A stretch of DNA of 64,000 nt from positions 6,382,001-6,446,000 of the forward strand of contig NZ_CP051680.1 in assembly GCF_012849095.1 (NCBI RefSeq), written 5' to 3'. Both the position numbers and the translations under genes were made by a program. Under the pieces are notes generated by a model. It searched no databases and was not told the origin of the DNA. It was given only the letters and a program-made list of their open reading frames with translations. Source of the DNA: Cohnella herbarum (lineage in GTDB: Bacteria; Bacillota; Bacilli; Paenibacillales; Paenibacillaceae). Of the stretch, positions 16,868 to 26,628 are shown in pieces (positions within the stretch are counted from its first letter, which is position 1; each line of letters opens with the position of its first letter).

Positions 16868-17788
16868 ATGGAATTATTGCAGTTGCGATATTTTCGAACG
16901 GTGGCCAGATTGGAGCATATCACGAAGGCGGCTCAAGAGTTGCGTATCGCCCAGCCGGCGCTTAGCAAGACGATTTCCCGGCTCGAGGAAGACGTAGGCG
17001 TACCGCTGTTCGACCGTCACGGCAGACATATTCGGCTTAATACGTTCGGCCGAACGTTTCTGGATAAAGTGGACGCGGCGCTCACTTTGCTGGATGAGGG
17101 GAAGAAGGAAGTTTCGGAGCTTGCGGGAATGGAGCATGGGAGCATTCATTTAGCGACATCGACTTTAGATAGGCTGTCGGAACCTCTGGGGGAATTCCTA
17201 GCGCTTCACCCTGAAGTCAAATTCCGTTTTACCCAGGCTTCGGTAGAAGAGATGGCTCGGTTGGTCGAAGGCGGCGAAGTTGACGTAGGTTTTACGGTGC
17301 AGTCTATCGACAAGCCTGGCATACAGGCCGTGACCGTGCTGTACGAGGATGTCTATTTGGGAGTTCCCCAAGGTCATTGGTTATCGGACCGTAAGAAGGT
17401 GCGCTTAAGCGAGGTGGCCGATGAGCCGTTTGTCGGTTATAAAGAGGGCTTTCTCTTTCAGCAAATGAACGATAAGTTTTTCCGGGAAGCGGGGATAACG
17501 CCGAATTTCGTCTGCCGGGTGGATGAACCTTCCGCCATAGCTAATCTTGTTCGCGCGGGTTTAGGCATTGCGTTAGTCGGAAATTGCGGAGGGCCGGATA
17601 CTAAGCTTCATCTTCTGACCATCGAACAGCCTGCCTGTCGACGTCATTTTCAAATTTTATGGAATGAAAAACGATACCTTTCCTTGGCGGCTCGTAAGTT
17701 TCGTGATTTTATCGTCCAATATTTCGCGGATCGGGATGGTGCGCCTAGTCCAAAAAACCTGACGGAACTTGTCCCGTCAGGCTCTTAG
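16868..17788 (+). CDS. LysR family transcriptional regulator
   Basis: This 306-residue protein has an N-terminal winged helix (residues 1-60; LQLRYFRTVARLEHITKAA) and a periplasmic-binding-protein-like effector domain (about 90-295). AAGGAG at 16852-16857 fits the ATG at 16868, ten bases on, better than the in-frame GTG at 16859. It is divergent from the MFS exporter gene across a 145-bp AT-rich region. By the usual LysR pattern it should autoregulate and activate that exporter. The last ten codons overlap the terminator of the convergent SNF2 operon. Confidence 0.9.
   Translation: MELLQLRYFRTVARLEHITKAAQELRIAQPALSKTISRLEEDVGVPLFDRHGRHIRLNTFGRTFLDKVDAALTLLDEGKKEVSELAGMEHGSIHLATSTLDRLSEPLGEFLALHPEVKFRFTQASVEEMARLVEGGEVDVGFTVQSIDKPGIQAVTVLYEDVYLGVPQGHWLSDRKKVRLSEVADEPFVGYKEGFLFQQMNDKFFREAGITPNFVCRVDEPSAIANLVRAGLGIALVGNCGGPDTKLHLLTIEQPACRRHFQILWNEKRYLSLAARKFRDFIVQYFADRDGAPSPKNLTELVPSGS
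17752..17781 (-). terminator. Intrinsic terminator of the SWIM-SNF2 operon inside the lysR 3' end
   Basis: CCTGACGG / CCGTCAGG form an 8-bp stem. On the minus strand it is followed by six T (17757-17752). It is therefore oriented to stop transcripts from the SNF2 gene, although it lies within the coding end of the LysR gene. Confidence 0.75.
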
Positions 17789-17822
17789 ATCAGGTTACAG
17801 GAACTGTCTGGCTTCGCCTAGC

Positions 17823-20816
17823 TTACAAACCGACCATATCCCGCCGCAGCGTGAACAGATCCTTCAGCTCTTCCGTTGATAGCTCGGTTATCCAGCCCTC
17901 GGACGAGGAGATGACGTTCTCGCTAAGCTGCTGCTTGCTCTCCAGCATCTCGTCGATCCGTTCCTCCAGCGTGCCGAGGGAGATGAACTTGTGCACCTGA
18001 ACGTCGCGGGTTTGGCCCATTCGGTACGCGCGGTCCGTCGCCTGGTTCTCGACGGCGGGATTCCACCAGCGGTCGAAGTGAAACACGTGATTCGCGGCCG
18101 TTAAGTTAAGACCGACTCCTCCGGCTTTGAGTGAGAGGATGAACACGTTCGGCTGATCGGCGGAAGGCGGCTGCGCATGCGATTGGAACTGCTCGATCAT
18201 GCGGTCGCGCGACGTTTTGGACGTGCTTCCGTTCAAGTAGAGCACGGGCTCCCCGAGCTCTTGCTCCAGCACCGATTTCAGCATTTGCCCCATGCCGATG
18301 TACTGGGTGAAGATCAAGCAACGCTCGTCTTCCTCGCGAAGCTCCTTCACCATGGCGACGAGACGCTCGAGCTTCGATGATCGGCTGATGAGCGAATCGG
18401 CGTCCAAGAGCTGCCCGCCCGACCTCTGATCCGTCCCCGCAGCTTCCGGCAAAGATTCCTTCGTCATCAGAATCGGATGGTCGCACAGCTGCTTCAGTTG
18501 GGTCAGCGCGGCCAGAATCGCCCCTTTGCGCTCGATCCCCTCCAGCTTCTGCATTCTCTCCATCAAGTCGTTGACGGTTTGCTCATAGAGGGCGCCTTGC
18601 TCGGCGGTCAAGTGAACATAGGTCTTCATCTCGTTCTTATCCGGCAGGTCCAGCTGAATGGCAGGGTCTTTCTTCTTGCGACGCAGCATGAAAGGCTTAA
18701 TCAGCTTCTGCAGTTCGGCCGTGCTTTGTTCGTCCTTGTCCTTCTCGATCGCGGTCGCGAACCGAGTGTTAAACTCGCGGGCGGTGCCTAGGTATCCGGG
18801 ATTGATAAAATCGTACAGCGACCAGAGCTCGGCCAACCTGTTCTCGATAGGCGTTCCCGTGAGCGCGATCCGATGCCGAGCGGGAATGCTTCGGACAACC
18901 GTCGATTGTTTCGTTTGCGCATTTTTGATGTTCTGCGCTTCGTCCAAGCTAACGGATGTCCAAGTGAGCCCTTGCAGCGTTTCCTGATCCAGAGAGCAGG
19001 TAGCGTAGGAAGTCAGCACGACGTCCGCTTGCTTGGCTTCCTCGAGGAAATCCTCTCCGGACAGCCGTCTGCTGCCGTAATGCAGCATGACCTTCAAGGA
19101 AGGCGCGAAGCGGTTGATCTCCTTCTGCCAGTTGCCGAGCACGGAAGTCGGGCAAATGATCAGGGAAGGAAGCTTACCGGCATCCGGATCCGGCGGGGCG
19201 TTCTCTTGGATATACAGCAAATAAGCGATGAGCTGCACGGTTTTGCCCAGCCCCATATCGTCGGCCAGACATGCGCCTAGCCCGAAGCGACGGAGGAAGC
19301 TAAGCCACGCGTATCCTTCCTGCTGATAAGAGCGAAGCTCGGCCCGAAGCCCGGAAGGCACCGGCAGCTTCGGAAGATCGCTCATCTGATTGAGTTGACC
19401 GATCAGCTTGAGCAGATGCTCGTTCAGCTCGACTTCAAGCCGGATTCGTTCCGCGTTCGCGGCAGCTTCTTCCTCCGATTCGCCATCCCTATCCGTAACG
19501 CCGGTTCCTTCTCCTCCGAGAAGATGCAATTGCAATACGTCTTGGAACGAAAGCCCTTGTCCCTTATCGACGGATGCCATCGCCCGGCGAATTTGCGCAA
19601 GCAAAGCCGGATCGAGCTGGATCCATTGTCCGCGAAACCGGACGAGTCTCACGTTGCGGGCAACGAGCTCGGCGAATTCCGCCTCAGACAGATCGACTTC
19701 GCCGATCGCGATGCGCCAATCGAAGTCGATCAACGAGTCGAGCCCGAACAACGAACCGCCCGCTTTGCCTCCTTCGCCCGTACCCGAATTAACCTTGGCC
19801 CGCAATCGGGGTTTCTTACGGCTCGCCGCTTCCCACCACGCGGGAAGAAGTACTTGCCAACCGGCTTCCAATAGACGCTGGCTGTCTACGGTTAAGAACC
19901 GCCATGCGGCTTCGTCATCGAGCGCCTCCGCGAAAATATCGTTGCGCGCTCCGTTGAAACGGTCCGCCGGTAAGATGGCAAGCAGCCTTTCCAGCCATGC
20001 GGCGGATCGCAGCTTGACTTGCGTCGTCCATGCGCTTGGCCACATTCCGACGGCTTCGCCATCCGCGGTCAACCGAACGGGGGAAATTCCGGCAGCGTCC
20101 CGCTTATCTTGCAGGACAAGTTGCAGCCTCCAATCCGTTTCTTCGCCATCCGGCTCTAACAGCTGCAGGGCAGGGCGGAACGGAGCGTTGTCCGCTTTCC
20201 AGCCGACCGTCACGAGCCATGCTTGCTCGTCCAGCCCCGCATCGACCGCTCTCTTGCCGGCGAATAACAAGGGATATTCCCTTCTTAAATCCGCGGCCGT
20301 TTCTTCCGTACCGTAATAGGTTTGGAAAACGGCGGCGGAGAACGCCGCTTTTAGGCCGTTCGCGAAATCCTCATCGGACCGGGCGGCTTCGAGCAAAGCC
20401 CGTTCTTCCGGGTTCATCGGCTCTTCATCCCAAGTCCATTGCAGCTTGCCCGATTCGAAGGCCGCTTCATAGCTCGGGAGATACCGCTTTTCCTCCAAGC
20501 AGGTTCCAAGCAAGGGAGCAACCCGGGCAAGCCTTTCGGCAAGCTCGTCCCATACCCATTCGATGTGCCGAAGCAACTTAGCTTCCGCGAAGAACGGAAT
20601 GACCATTTCGGCCGGGAGCAGGACGAGCTCGAGTCCCTCCATCTGGCGAACTTCCAACGCCGTTCCGTAGAAGGAGGGCTCATGCCAAGCGAACAAGGCT
20701 TGTTTAAGGGATACGCCCGAGGCATAGGTATGTTCATTATAGGAGCCGTGCAGGAGAGCATCCCCGTTCCCGCCCAGTAGAATCCGTATCGTTATCGTTT
20801 CCGTGTAATAGCTCAT
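17823..20816 (-). CDS. SNF2-family helicase/ATPase (YwqA-like)
   Basis: This 997-residue protein has an N-terminal bacterial SNF2-associated region (about 1-480) followed by a full two-lobed SNF2 motor. Walker A is DDMGLGKTVQL near residue 520, the Walker B-type box is DEAQNIKN, and motif III is LTGTPIENRL. The C-terminal helicase lobe has LSLKAGGVGLNLT and DRAYRMGQ. It is a DNA-translocating ATPase that probably remodels protein-DNA complexes or assists repair. Its start overlaps the stop of the upstream SWIM gene by 4 bp (ATGA), so the two proteins are translationally coupled and probably work together, as in the B. subtilis ywqB-ywqA pair. Confidence 0.93.
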   Translation of the reverse strand: MSYYTETITIRILLGGNGDALLHGSYNEHTYASGVSLKQALFAWHEPSFYGTALEVRQMEGLELVLLPAEMVIPFFAEAKLLRHIEWVWDELAERLARVAPLLGTCLEEKRYLPSYEAAFESGKLQWTWDEEPMNPEERALLEAARSDEDFANGLKAAFSAAVFQTYYGTEETAADLRREYPLLFAGKRAVDAGLDEQAWLVTVGWKADNAPFRPALQLLEPDGEETDWRLQLVLQDKRDAAGISPVRLTADGEAVGMWPSAWTTQVKLRSAAWLERLLAILPADRFNGARNDIFAEALDDEAAWRFLTVDSQRLLEAGWQVLLPAWWEAASRKKPRLRAKVNSGTGEGGKAGGSLFGLDSLIDFDWRIAIGEVDLSEAEFAELVARNVRLVRFRGQWIQLDPALLAQIRRAMASVDKGQGLSFQDVLQLHLLGGEGTGVTDRDGESEEEAAANAERIRLEVELNEHLLKLIGQLNQMSDLPKLPVPSGLRAELRSYQQEGYAWLSFLRRFGLGACLADDMGLGKTVQLIAYLLYIQENAPPDPDAGKLPSLIICPTSVLGNWQKEINRFAPSLKVMLHYGSRRLSGEDFLEEAKQADVVLTSYATCSLDQETLQGLTWTSVSLDEAQNIKNAQTKQSTVVRSIPARHRIALTGTPIENRLAELWSLYDFINPGYLGTAREFNTRFATAIEKDKDEQSTAELQKLIKPFMLRRKKKDPAIQLDLPDKNEMKTYVHLTAEQGALYEQTVNDLMERMQKLEGIERKGAILAALTQLKQLCDHPILMTKESLPEAAGTDQRSGGQLLDADSLISRSSKLERLVAMVKELREEDERCLIFTQYIGMGQMLKSVLEQELGEPVLYLNGSTSKTSRDRMIEQFQSHAQPPSADQPNVFILSLKAGGVGLNLTAANHVFHFDRWWNPAVENQATDRAYRMGQTRDVQVHKFISLGTLEERIDEMLESKQQLSENVISSSEGWITELSTEELKDLFTLRRDMVGL

Positions 20817-22447
20817 TGCAGCAATTTCCCTTTCCGAAGCTCCTCTTGCAGCGCCCGTAACCGACTATGGCGGAAAGTAAACGAGGATAGGAAGAGCTCC
20901 CATCGAGGCTCTTGCTTCATTTTTTTGTACAATTTGGCTAACCGTTTCAGAAGCTTGACCGCCGATTTATAGCCGTCCCTGTTTTTAATCAGCACATAAC
21001 GCTCTACTGCCTGATGATAGAAGGGGAGCAGCATTTCCGGCGCGTTCTTCTCGATCGGAGCCAGATCGGTTACGCGAAAATCCAACGGATCGCTGTCCAA
21101 GCTTAGATGGAAGTCCATCCAACGTTCCCATTTGCCGTGAGCGAGCAATTTCTCCTCGTAGAGGGCTCGCGAATGAGGAAGCATGGAGACAAGCGAGTCC
21201 CACATTTGGGGTTCCGCTTCGGGATGGTGATCTACGGCAAGCTCCCAGAACTCCGAATAGGGGCGAATGTTCGCATTGCGTCGCAAGTTGAGGTAGGGCG
21301 ATATTTCGCTCAGCCAATCCGTTAAGCGGGCCCATTGCTCGGATTGAGACAGGTGGGACAAATAAAACAGCAAATAATCCGCGGAAATATCGGAAATCTT
21401 CTTGGCGGCTACGAGCTGCGCCCAAGCTTCGGGATCGTTCGATTGGTACATATGCATTCCGGCTCGAGCGATTCTCCAAGCGAATTTCGATAGAACGGAT
21501 CCTGCCTGGTCGGCTGTTTCGTCCAATTGCCGAAGTTCCTCGGCGTAGGAGCGAGTATCGTTAACCGTTGGACAGATCCAGTGGTTCCACACGCTCAGGT
21601 AGTGGGCTAGGAAATAATGATTGTCGTTAGCCTCCGATAACATTTCCTTGCGAAGGTGAGCTAACGTTTGTTCGACTAAGCCTGAATTAGCGGGCTGTAC
21701 GGCCAACGAAGCGGCTTGGAAAATCCCTTGTTCGATCGTAACCTGCAAATCGGAAGCCGCGTGATGGGTATGGAAAGCCAAGTAGGAATAAGCGTATCCG
21801 GATAGATCCTGCGGCTGTTTCGTAAGCTTGGACAATACGAACAGAAGGGCATGAAATTTGAAAAATGTTTCGATCTCCGGGGGAAGAGTCGGTTTTCTCC
21901 GGTATATGGATGCTAATGCATCGTTGATGAATTGAGTATTCCTGGAACTTTGCATCAATCGTACGGTCGAAAGCTCGAACCATTCATGCCACTCCGGAAT
22001 GCTCATCCGAGGAAGCCTCTTGGCTTGCTCTTTTAACAACGTTTCGTTATCGGCCGCCTTACGAGCCTCGATTTGTTTCGCTTGATTGTAAGATTTGGCA
22101 GGCGGCTTGGACGGTGCCGTCGTCTTGGCGTTCACAAGCGTATGCACCGATCGGTTATGCAAGTTGGCGTACTTTAGCAGAGCGGCGAAGATATGCTTGC
22201 AGTTCCAGCTAACCGGGCAGTCGCAGCGAGTGGACGTGAGGTTATCCAGGTTAATATTCACATGATAGAGTTCGGAGCCTTCCACGATCGCCTTCACGTT
22301 ACGATCGGAAGGAATCGTAAGCTTTACCACGCGGCCTTGCTTATAGTATTGGAACCCTCGGCTTAAGGTGACGTCGCTGAAATTGTCGGCCACGTCCTGA
22401 ATGAGCTTATTCCATTGATCATCGTTTATTTCATAAGTGGGTATCAT
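20813..22447 (-). CDS. SWIM zinc-finger protein (YwqB-like)
   Basis: This 544-residue protein has an N-terminal SWIM zinc finger, C75-x-C77-x5-C83-x-H85 (RCDCPVSWNCKHIF), followed by a long helical region of unknown fold. SWIM domains bind DNA or protein and commonly accompany SNF2 ATPases in bacteria. The gene is the first of a two-gene operon with the SNF2 ATPase. Its promoter region carries a TATAAT -10 box and a LexA-type palindrome just upstream, pointing to DNA-damage control. Confidence 0.9.
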   Translation of the reverse strand: MIPTYEINDDQWNKLIQDVADNFSDVTLSRGFQYYKQGRVVKLTIPSDRNVKAIVEGSELYHVNINLDNLTSTRCDCPVSWNCKHIFAALLKYANLHNRSVHTLVNAKTTAPSKPPAKSYNQAKQIEARKAADNETLLKEQAKRLPRMSIPEWHEWFELSTVRLMQSSRNTQFINDALASIYRRKPTLPPEIETFFKFHALLFVLSKLTKQPQDLSGYAYSYLAFHTHHAASDLQVTIEQGIFQAASLAVQPANSGLVEQTLAHLRKEMLSEANDNHYFLAHYLSVWNHWICPTVNDTRSYAEELRQLDETADQAGSVLSKFAWRIARAGMHMYQSNDPEAWAQLVAAKKISDISADYLLFYLSHLSQSEQWARLTDWLSEISPYLNLRRNANIRPYSEFWELAVDHHPEAEPQMWDSLVSMLPHSRALYEEKLLAHGKWERWMDFHLSLDSDPLDFRVTDLAPIEKNAPEMLLPFYHQAVERYVLIKNRDGYKSAVKLLKRLAKLYKKMKQEPRWELFLSSFTFRHSRLRALQEELRKGKLLQ

Positions 22448-22490
22448 ACGCAGAACTCCCGAGTGAAAATGGTCTTCGTTTCATCTCTTG

Positions 22491-22517
22491 ATTATATCAC
22501 TTTATGAACATATGTTC
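22491..22517 (-). promoter_or_regulatory. Promoter of the SWIM-SNF2 operon with LexA (SOS) box
   Basis: GAACATATGTTC at 22506-22517 is a perfect match to the core of the Bacillota LexA/DinR box (GAAC-N4-GTTC); the outer consensus C and G are replaced by T. The -10 TATAAT on the minus strand is at 22496-22491, so the palindrome falls between -35 and -10, a position suited to repression. Confidence 0.6.
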
Positions 22518-22730
22518 TGGGTAAAAAAATATTTGACAATTACGAAGCGAAGTTGCCGCTTACGGGGCGGGGCCCGCGAGGGATTGGCTTGGATCTTATA
22601 CGCTTGCAACGTCGTTGACCGCAACTAACTTTCGCGTCCCGCCTCTCAAGGTCGGGTTTTTGCGCGATCTTGCGGGAAGGGAATGGCCGGACGTTTGTAG
22701 AATGTTGTTAGGAAAGGGGCGTGGTGGACG

Positions 22731-23168
22731 ATGAAAGAATCCAAATACGAGAAACATTATTCCGAAGAGGGATTTTGGTCAAAGCTCAAGAAGAACGCGA
22801 AAGAAGCGGGCAGTAAAGTCGTGTATAGCGGATTGTTGCTTTATTTCGCGTTGCAAAGCCCGAAAACGCCGCTCAGGGCCAAGGTTCAAATCTACGGAGC
22901 TCTCGGCTATTTGATTCTTCCGGTCGACCTCGTACCGGATTTCCTTCCCGCGGTCGGGTACGTCGACGATCTGGGAGCGTTGGGACTTGCGCTCGGCGCG
23001 GTCGCGATGAGCATCGATCAAGGGGTCAAGCTCAAAGCGAAAGATAAGCTGAAAGATTTATTCGGCGAGGAAGCTCTAAAGAGTCAGGATATATTGGACG
23101 TGGATGCCGAGACGGGTCCGGAGATCGATATGGAAATCGGGATCACGGATGACCCGAAAGCGGACTGA
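22731..23168 (+). CDS. DUF1232 (YkvA-type) membrane-associated protein
   Basis: This 145-residue protein contains the DUF1232 motif YLILPVDLVPDFLPAVGYVDD (about 58-80), a short hydrophobic hairpin region with conserved Asp and Pro. The N-terminus is basic and the C-terminus is strongly acidic. The biochemical function of the family is unknown. GGAAAGGGG stands before the ATG. The 283-bp gap upstream, shared with the SWIM gene, holds a LexA-type box and otherwise nothing I recognise. Confidence 0.8.
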   Translation: MKESKYEKHYSEEGFWSKLKKNAKEAGSKVVYSGLLLYFALQSPKTPLRAKVQIYGALGYLILPVDLVPDFLPAVGYVDDLGALGLALGAVAMSIDQGVKLKAKDKLKDLFGEEALKSQDILDVDAETGPEIDMEIGITDDPKAD

Positions 23169-23216
23169 GTAATCGAAGGTTATATCAGTATATAAGTATA
23201 TAATGAAGAAGTAACA

Positions 23217-23245
23217 AGGGCGCCGAATGAGTGCTCTTTTTTTTT
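23217..23245 (+). terminator. Intrinsic terminator after the DUF1232 gene
   Basis: AGGGCGC pairs with GTGCTCT, using two G-U pairs, around a 7-base loop. A run of nine T follows. Confidence 0.65.
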
Positions 23246-23339
23246 GTACGACTATCAGGAATTCGTTATCCCTTTGTCGCTTCTCTCCGCAATGATTGTC
23301 AGATTGATAGTATTATTCACACAATTGTCTGCATTATTA

Positions 23340-23367
23340 CAAATAATAGAAATGAATGAGCCGATCA
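23340..23367 (+). promoter_or_regulatory. Candidate sigma-D (motility) promoter
   Basis: CAAA at 23340-23343, a 16-bp spacer and GCCGATCA at 23360-23367 resemble the sigma-D consensus TAAA-N15-GCCGATAT. It lies 74 bp upstream of a chemoreceptor gene, a typical sigma-D target. Confidence 0.45.
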
Positions 23368-23440
23368 TTTGTTATGATGTACCAAACGAGTTTTCTAGGT
23401 AAAATTAACCAACGGTTTGATCGGCAGGGGGTCGGAAGTA

Positions 23441-25204
23441 ATGGAAAAGACGAAGGCGAAGGGCATGTTCAAACTTACGATTAAAAGGAAACTTCTATTC
23501 GTAACTTCCTTATTGTTGATCGTTCCAATTTTAATACTGGGCGGGGTTACCTATCAGGTTGCGTCGAAAGAGACGAGCTCGTTAATCGAGACCGGATTAA
23601 AGAACAACGTCAGAATGGCAGAAGAAATGCTGGAATCTTTAGATAAAGCGGTGCGCAACGGGACCATGACGAGAGAGGATGCGGAAGAAAACTTTCGGGT
23701 TTTCCTGCTCGGGGAAAAACAAGCGGATAACACGAGACCGATTAATAAGAAGATCGACTTGGGCGAGAGCGGATATTTCTATGTTCTAGACGAGAAAGGG
23801 ACTTTATTAGCCCATCCCTTGCTAGAAGGCGAGAACATCTGGGACAAGCAGACCGCGGATGGCACTTATTATATAAGAGACGTCATTAAGTCCGCCCAGA
23901 ACGGCGGGGGCTTTACTTATTACGATTGGCCGTTGCCCGAATCCTCGAAGGAGGCTCGTAAAATCGTATATGCGGAAAATGCCAATTCCTGGGGTTGGGT
24001 GATTACGGCGGGTTCTTATTTGCAAGACTACAACAGCGGACAACAAGGGATTTTGAACTCGATGATCATTACGCTGGGAGCCTGCATGGTCATAGGCCTC
24101 ACCGTGCTAACCCTGTTTGCATTACACATTTCTAGACCTGTCGTACGGGTATCGCGAATGGCGGAGAGAATGGCGGAAGGCGACCTGACGGGAGATAGTA
24201 TCGTTGTCACCGGTAAGGACGAGGTCGGACAGCTAACCTCCTCCTTCAATCGATTGCTTCATAATCTTCGGGAATTGGCGGGCAATCAACTGCTCAGCGC
24301 GAATGTGTTGGCCGCATCCTCAAGCAGCCTTTCCAGCGTCATCGTGGATTCCGTTCGGGCAGCACAACAGACATCGGACTCGCTGTCGGAGTTAGCGGTT
24401 AATCATGAGGTACAAGCCGGCAGCATCGAGGAAACGTCGAAAGCGATGGAAGAGATGACGGCCGGTATCGGTCGGATCGCATTCTCGGCAACGACGACGT
24501 TCGAATCCTCGGCGGCGATGCTGCAAGAAGCGGAGGAAGGGAACCAATTGATTATCCGATCCTCGGAGCAGATGGCGACCATCAGCTCTACTGTAGGCAA
24601 TATGAGCACGGTTGTCGCGCATTTAGGTCAGCGTTCCCAACAGATCGGGGATATCGCGAGCACGATAAGGGATATATCGGGGCAGACGAACTTGTTGGCT
24701 CTTAACGCTTCTATTGAAGCCGCTAGGGCGGGAGAGCACGGCAAAGGGTTTTCCGTCGTAGCGAGCGAAATTCGCAAGCTTGCGGAACGTTCCAACGAAT
24801 CCGCTAACCAGGTTACGGAATTGATCGAAACGATACTTAAAGACATTGCGGCGGCAGATGAATCCATGCGAAACGGAGAGCTGGAAGTGACGGCCGGAAC
24901 GGCTTCCATCGGCCGATCGGGCGAAGCCTTCACCCGCATTCTCGAATCGACCCGCAACGTGGTCATCCAAGCCGAAGAAGTATCCGCGGTAGCCGAGCAG
25001 ATGTCCGCAAGCGCTCAACAAGTAGCGGCTTCCTTGCAGCAGATGGAGAGCGTCTCCTCGAATTCCGCGCTGGCTTCCACTACGATATCCGCCTCTACCG
25101 AGGAGCATTTAGCCTCCATGGAGGAGATCTCGTCTTCTGCTAAGCAGCTCAACGAAATGTCGGACAAGATGAAACAATTGGCAAACCGATTTAAGATCGG
25201 ATAA
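23441..25204 (+). CDS. Methyl-accepting chemotaxis protein
   Basis: This 587-residue chemoreceptor has a membrane helix (about 20-38), an extracellular Cache-type sensor (about 39-205; [27 protein letters not shown]), a second helix (about 208-230), a HAMP domain and a long cytoplasmic signalling coiled coil. The hairpin tip contains [18 protein letters not shown]. It should relay a small-molecule signal to CheA/CheW. AGGGGG before the ATG at 23441 makes this start better than the upstream in-frame TTG at 23417. It is monocistronic and is preceded by a sigma-D-like promoter. Confidence 0.93.
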   Translation: MEKTKAKGMFKLTIKRKLLFVTSLLLIVPILILGGVTYQVASKETSSLIETGLKNNVRMAEEMLESLDKAVRNGTMTREDAEENFRVFLLGEKQADNTRPINKKIDLGESGYFYVLDEKGTLLAHPLLEGENIWDKQTADGTYYIRDVIKSAQNGGGFTYYDWPLPESSKEARKIVYAENANSWGWVITAGSYLQDYNSGQQGILNSMIITLGACMVIGLTVLTLFALHISRPVVRVSRMAERMAEGDLTGDSIVVTGKDEVGQLTSSFNRLLHNLRELAGNQLLSANVLAASSSSLSSVIVDSVRAAQQTSDSLSELAVNHEVQAGSIEETSKAMEEMTAGIGRIAFSATTTFESSAAMLQEAEEGNQLIIRSSEQMATISSTVGNMSTVVAHLGQRSQQIGDIASTIRDISGQTNLLALNASIEAARAGEHGKGFSVVASEIRKLAERSNESANQVTELIETILKDIAAADESMRNGELEVTAGTASIGRSGEAFTRILESTRNVVIQAEEVSAVAEQMSASAQQVAASLQQMESVSSNSALASTTISASTEEHLASMEEISSSAKQLNEMSDKMKQLANRFKIG

Positions 25205-25244
25205 GAGTTGCTTGAACACGCTAAACAGCACCACTAGGCGCAAA

Positions 25245-25289
25245 GAGGATGTCCCTGGGGCTTACAAACCTCGGGGACATCCTCCTTTT
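25245..25289 (+). terminator. Strong intrinsic terminator between convergent genes
   Basis: GAGGATGTCCC pairs with GGGACATCCTC, with GGGG/CCTC further inside, and CTTTT follows. The hairpin lies between the chemoreceptor and hflX stops and may serve both. Confidence 0.75.
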
Positions 25290-26566
25290 CAATTTATCGG
25301 CGTAAAAAGATCGCTATGCTTCTCGTAATCGGATTCCCGGCACGTCATGATCAACCGCGTTCCGTCCTCTTCATGGCTCATCGCATGCACGTGCGCATTC
25401 TCGTTGAAGTAGGATACGAGCCTGCCTTGGGCGTAGGGGATCAGAATCTCGTACTTCTTGTAATCGGTGAATACGCGCTGGCAGATCAATTGAACGAGCT
25501 CCTCGATCCCGATATTCTCGCGAGCGGAGAGGTAGACGCCATCGTCTTCGATCAGCGGATAGGCCTGATCGGCTTTTAAGTCCGCTTTATTGTAAACGTA
25601 CAGACTGGGAATCTCTCCGGCTCCGAGCTCGCGCAACGTCTCGTTCGTAACGGCGATTCGTTCGTTGCGTTCCGCGTCCGAGCAGTCCACGATGTGAAGC
25701 AGCAAGTCGGACTCCGTCACCTCTTCCAACGTCGACCGGAACGCCTTAATCAGATGATGGGGCAACTGACTTACGAAGCCGACCGTGTCCGCCAAGAGAA
25801 AAGATCTGCGGTCTGGCAATTGGATGCTTCGAACGGACGTTTCCAGCGTGGCGAACAGCATGTCTTTGGCCAACACTTCTTTGCCGGTTCCGGGCGCATA
25901 CGTCTGGATTAAAGCATTCATCAAGCTGGATTTCCCTGCGTTCGTGTATCCGACTAGACAGACGACGGGAACCTCGTTCTTGCGCCGCTGCTTGCGCTGG
26001 ATTTGCCGCCGGGAGACTAGCTTCTCCAGATCGGCTTGCAGCGCGGCGATCCGGTCCTCGATTCTCCTCCGGTCGAGTTCGAGTTTCGTCTCCCCGGAGC
26101 CTCTATTTTTAAGACCCCCTCCGCCACCGCCGCCTTGTCGATCCAGCGATTCCCTAAGACCGACTAATCTAGGCAGCATATATTGCAACCGAGCGACTTC
26201 GACTTGAAGCTTCGCTTCTTTGGTCTGGGCCCGGCTTCCGAAAATATCCAAGATCAAAATCGTCCTGTCGATGACTCTGCAATCCAGCCCGGCCTCCAGG
26301 TTGCGGATCTGCGAAGGCGACAGCTCGTCGTTGAAGATAGCGATGGTTGCATCCTTGCTCGCCATCAGTTCCTTTAATTCATTTACTTTGCCGCTTCCCA
26401 TATACATGGACGGGTTTACCCGATCGGCTTTCTGCGTCAGCTCGCCAACGACCTCGATTTCGCATGCATCGGCTAAGTTGCGCAATTCTTCCATCGCGCT
26501 TGCGAAGCCGGGGCGGTGGTTCAATTCCAATCCGACGGTTACGGCTTTATCGCGTAGTTGTTCCAT
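25289..26566 (-). CDS. hflX: GTPase HflX
   Basis: This 425-residue protein has the HflX N-terminal domain (VNPSMYMGSGKVNELK), a glycine-rich linker (RQGGGGGGGLKNRGSGE) and a GTPase domain with GYTNAGKSSLMNAL (G1), ADTVGFVSQLPHHL (G3) and NKAD (G4). HflX binds the 50S subunit and splits stalled ribosomes; related HflXr proteins give lincosamide/macrolide resistance. The gene is monocistronic. It is preceded by an unusually long leader containing a perfect intrinsic terminator, which suggests transcription attenuation. Confidence 0.95.
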   Translation of the reverse strand: MEQLRDKAVTVGLELNHRPGFASAMEELRNLADACEIEVVGELTQKADRVNPSMYMGSGKVNELKELMASKDATIAIFNDELSPSQIRNLEAGLDCRVIDRTILILDIFGSRAQTKEAKLQVEVARLQYMLPRLVGLRESLDRQGGGGGGGLKNRGSGETKLELDRRRIEDRIAALQADLEKLVSRRQIQRKQRRKNEVPVVCLVGYTNAGKSSLMNALIQTYAPGTGKEVLAKDMLFATLETSVRSIQLPDRRSFLLADTVGFVSQLPHHLIKAFRSTLEEVTESDLLLHIVDCSDAERNERIAVTNETLRELGAGEIPSLYVYNKADLKADQAYPLIEDDGVYLSARENIGIEELVQLICQRVFTDYKKYEILIPYAQGRLVSYFNENAHVHAMSHEEDGTRLIMTCRESDYEKHSDLFTPIN

Positions 26567-26597
26567 ATATTCTTACTCCTCCATTCGTGTACGAACA

Positions 26598-26628
26598 AAA
26601 TAAAAACACAGGCAGCGCTCTGCCTGTG
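26598..26628 (-). terminator. Intrinsic terminator in the hflX leader
   Basis: On the minus strand, CACAGGCA and TGCCTGTG (26628-26607) form a perfect 8-bp stem around GAGCGC, followed by TTTTTATTTT. It ends about 30 bp upstream of the hflX start, so read-through is needed for expression. Confidence 0.8.
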
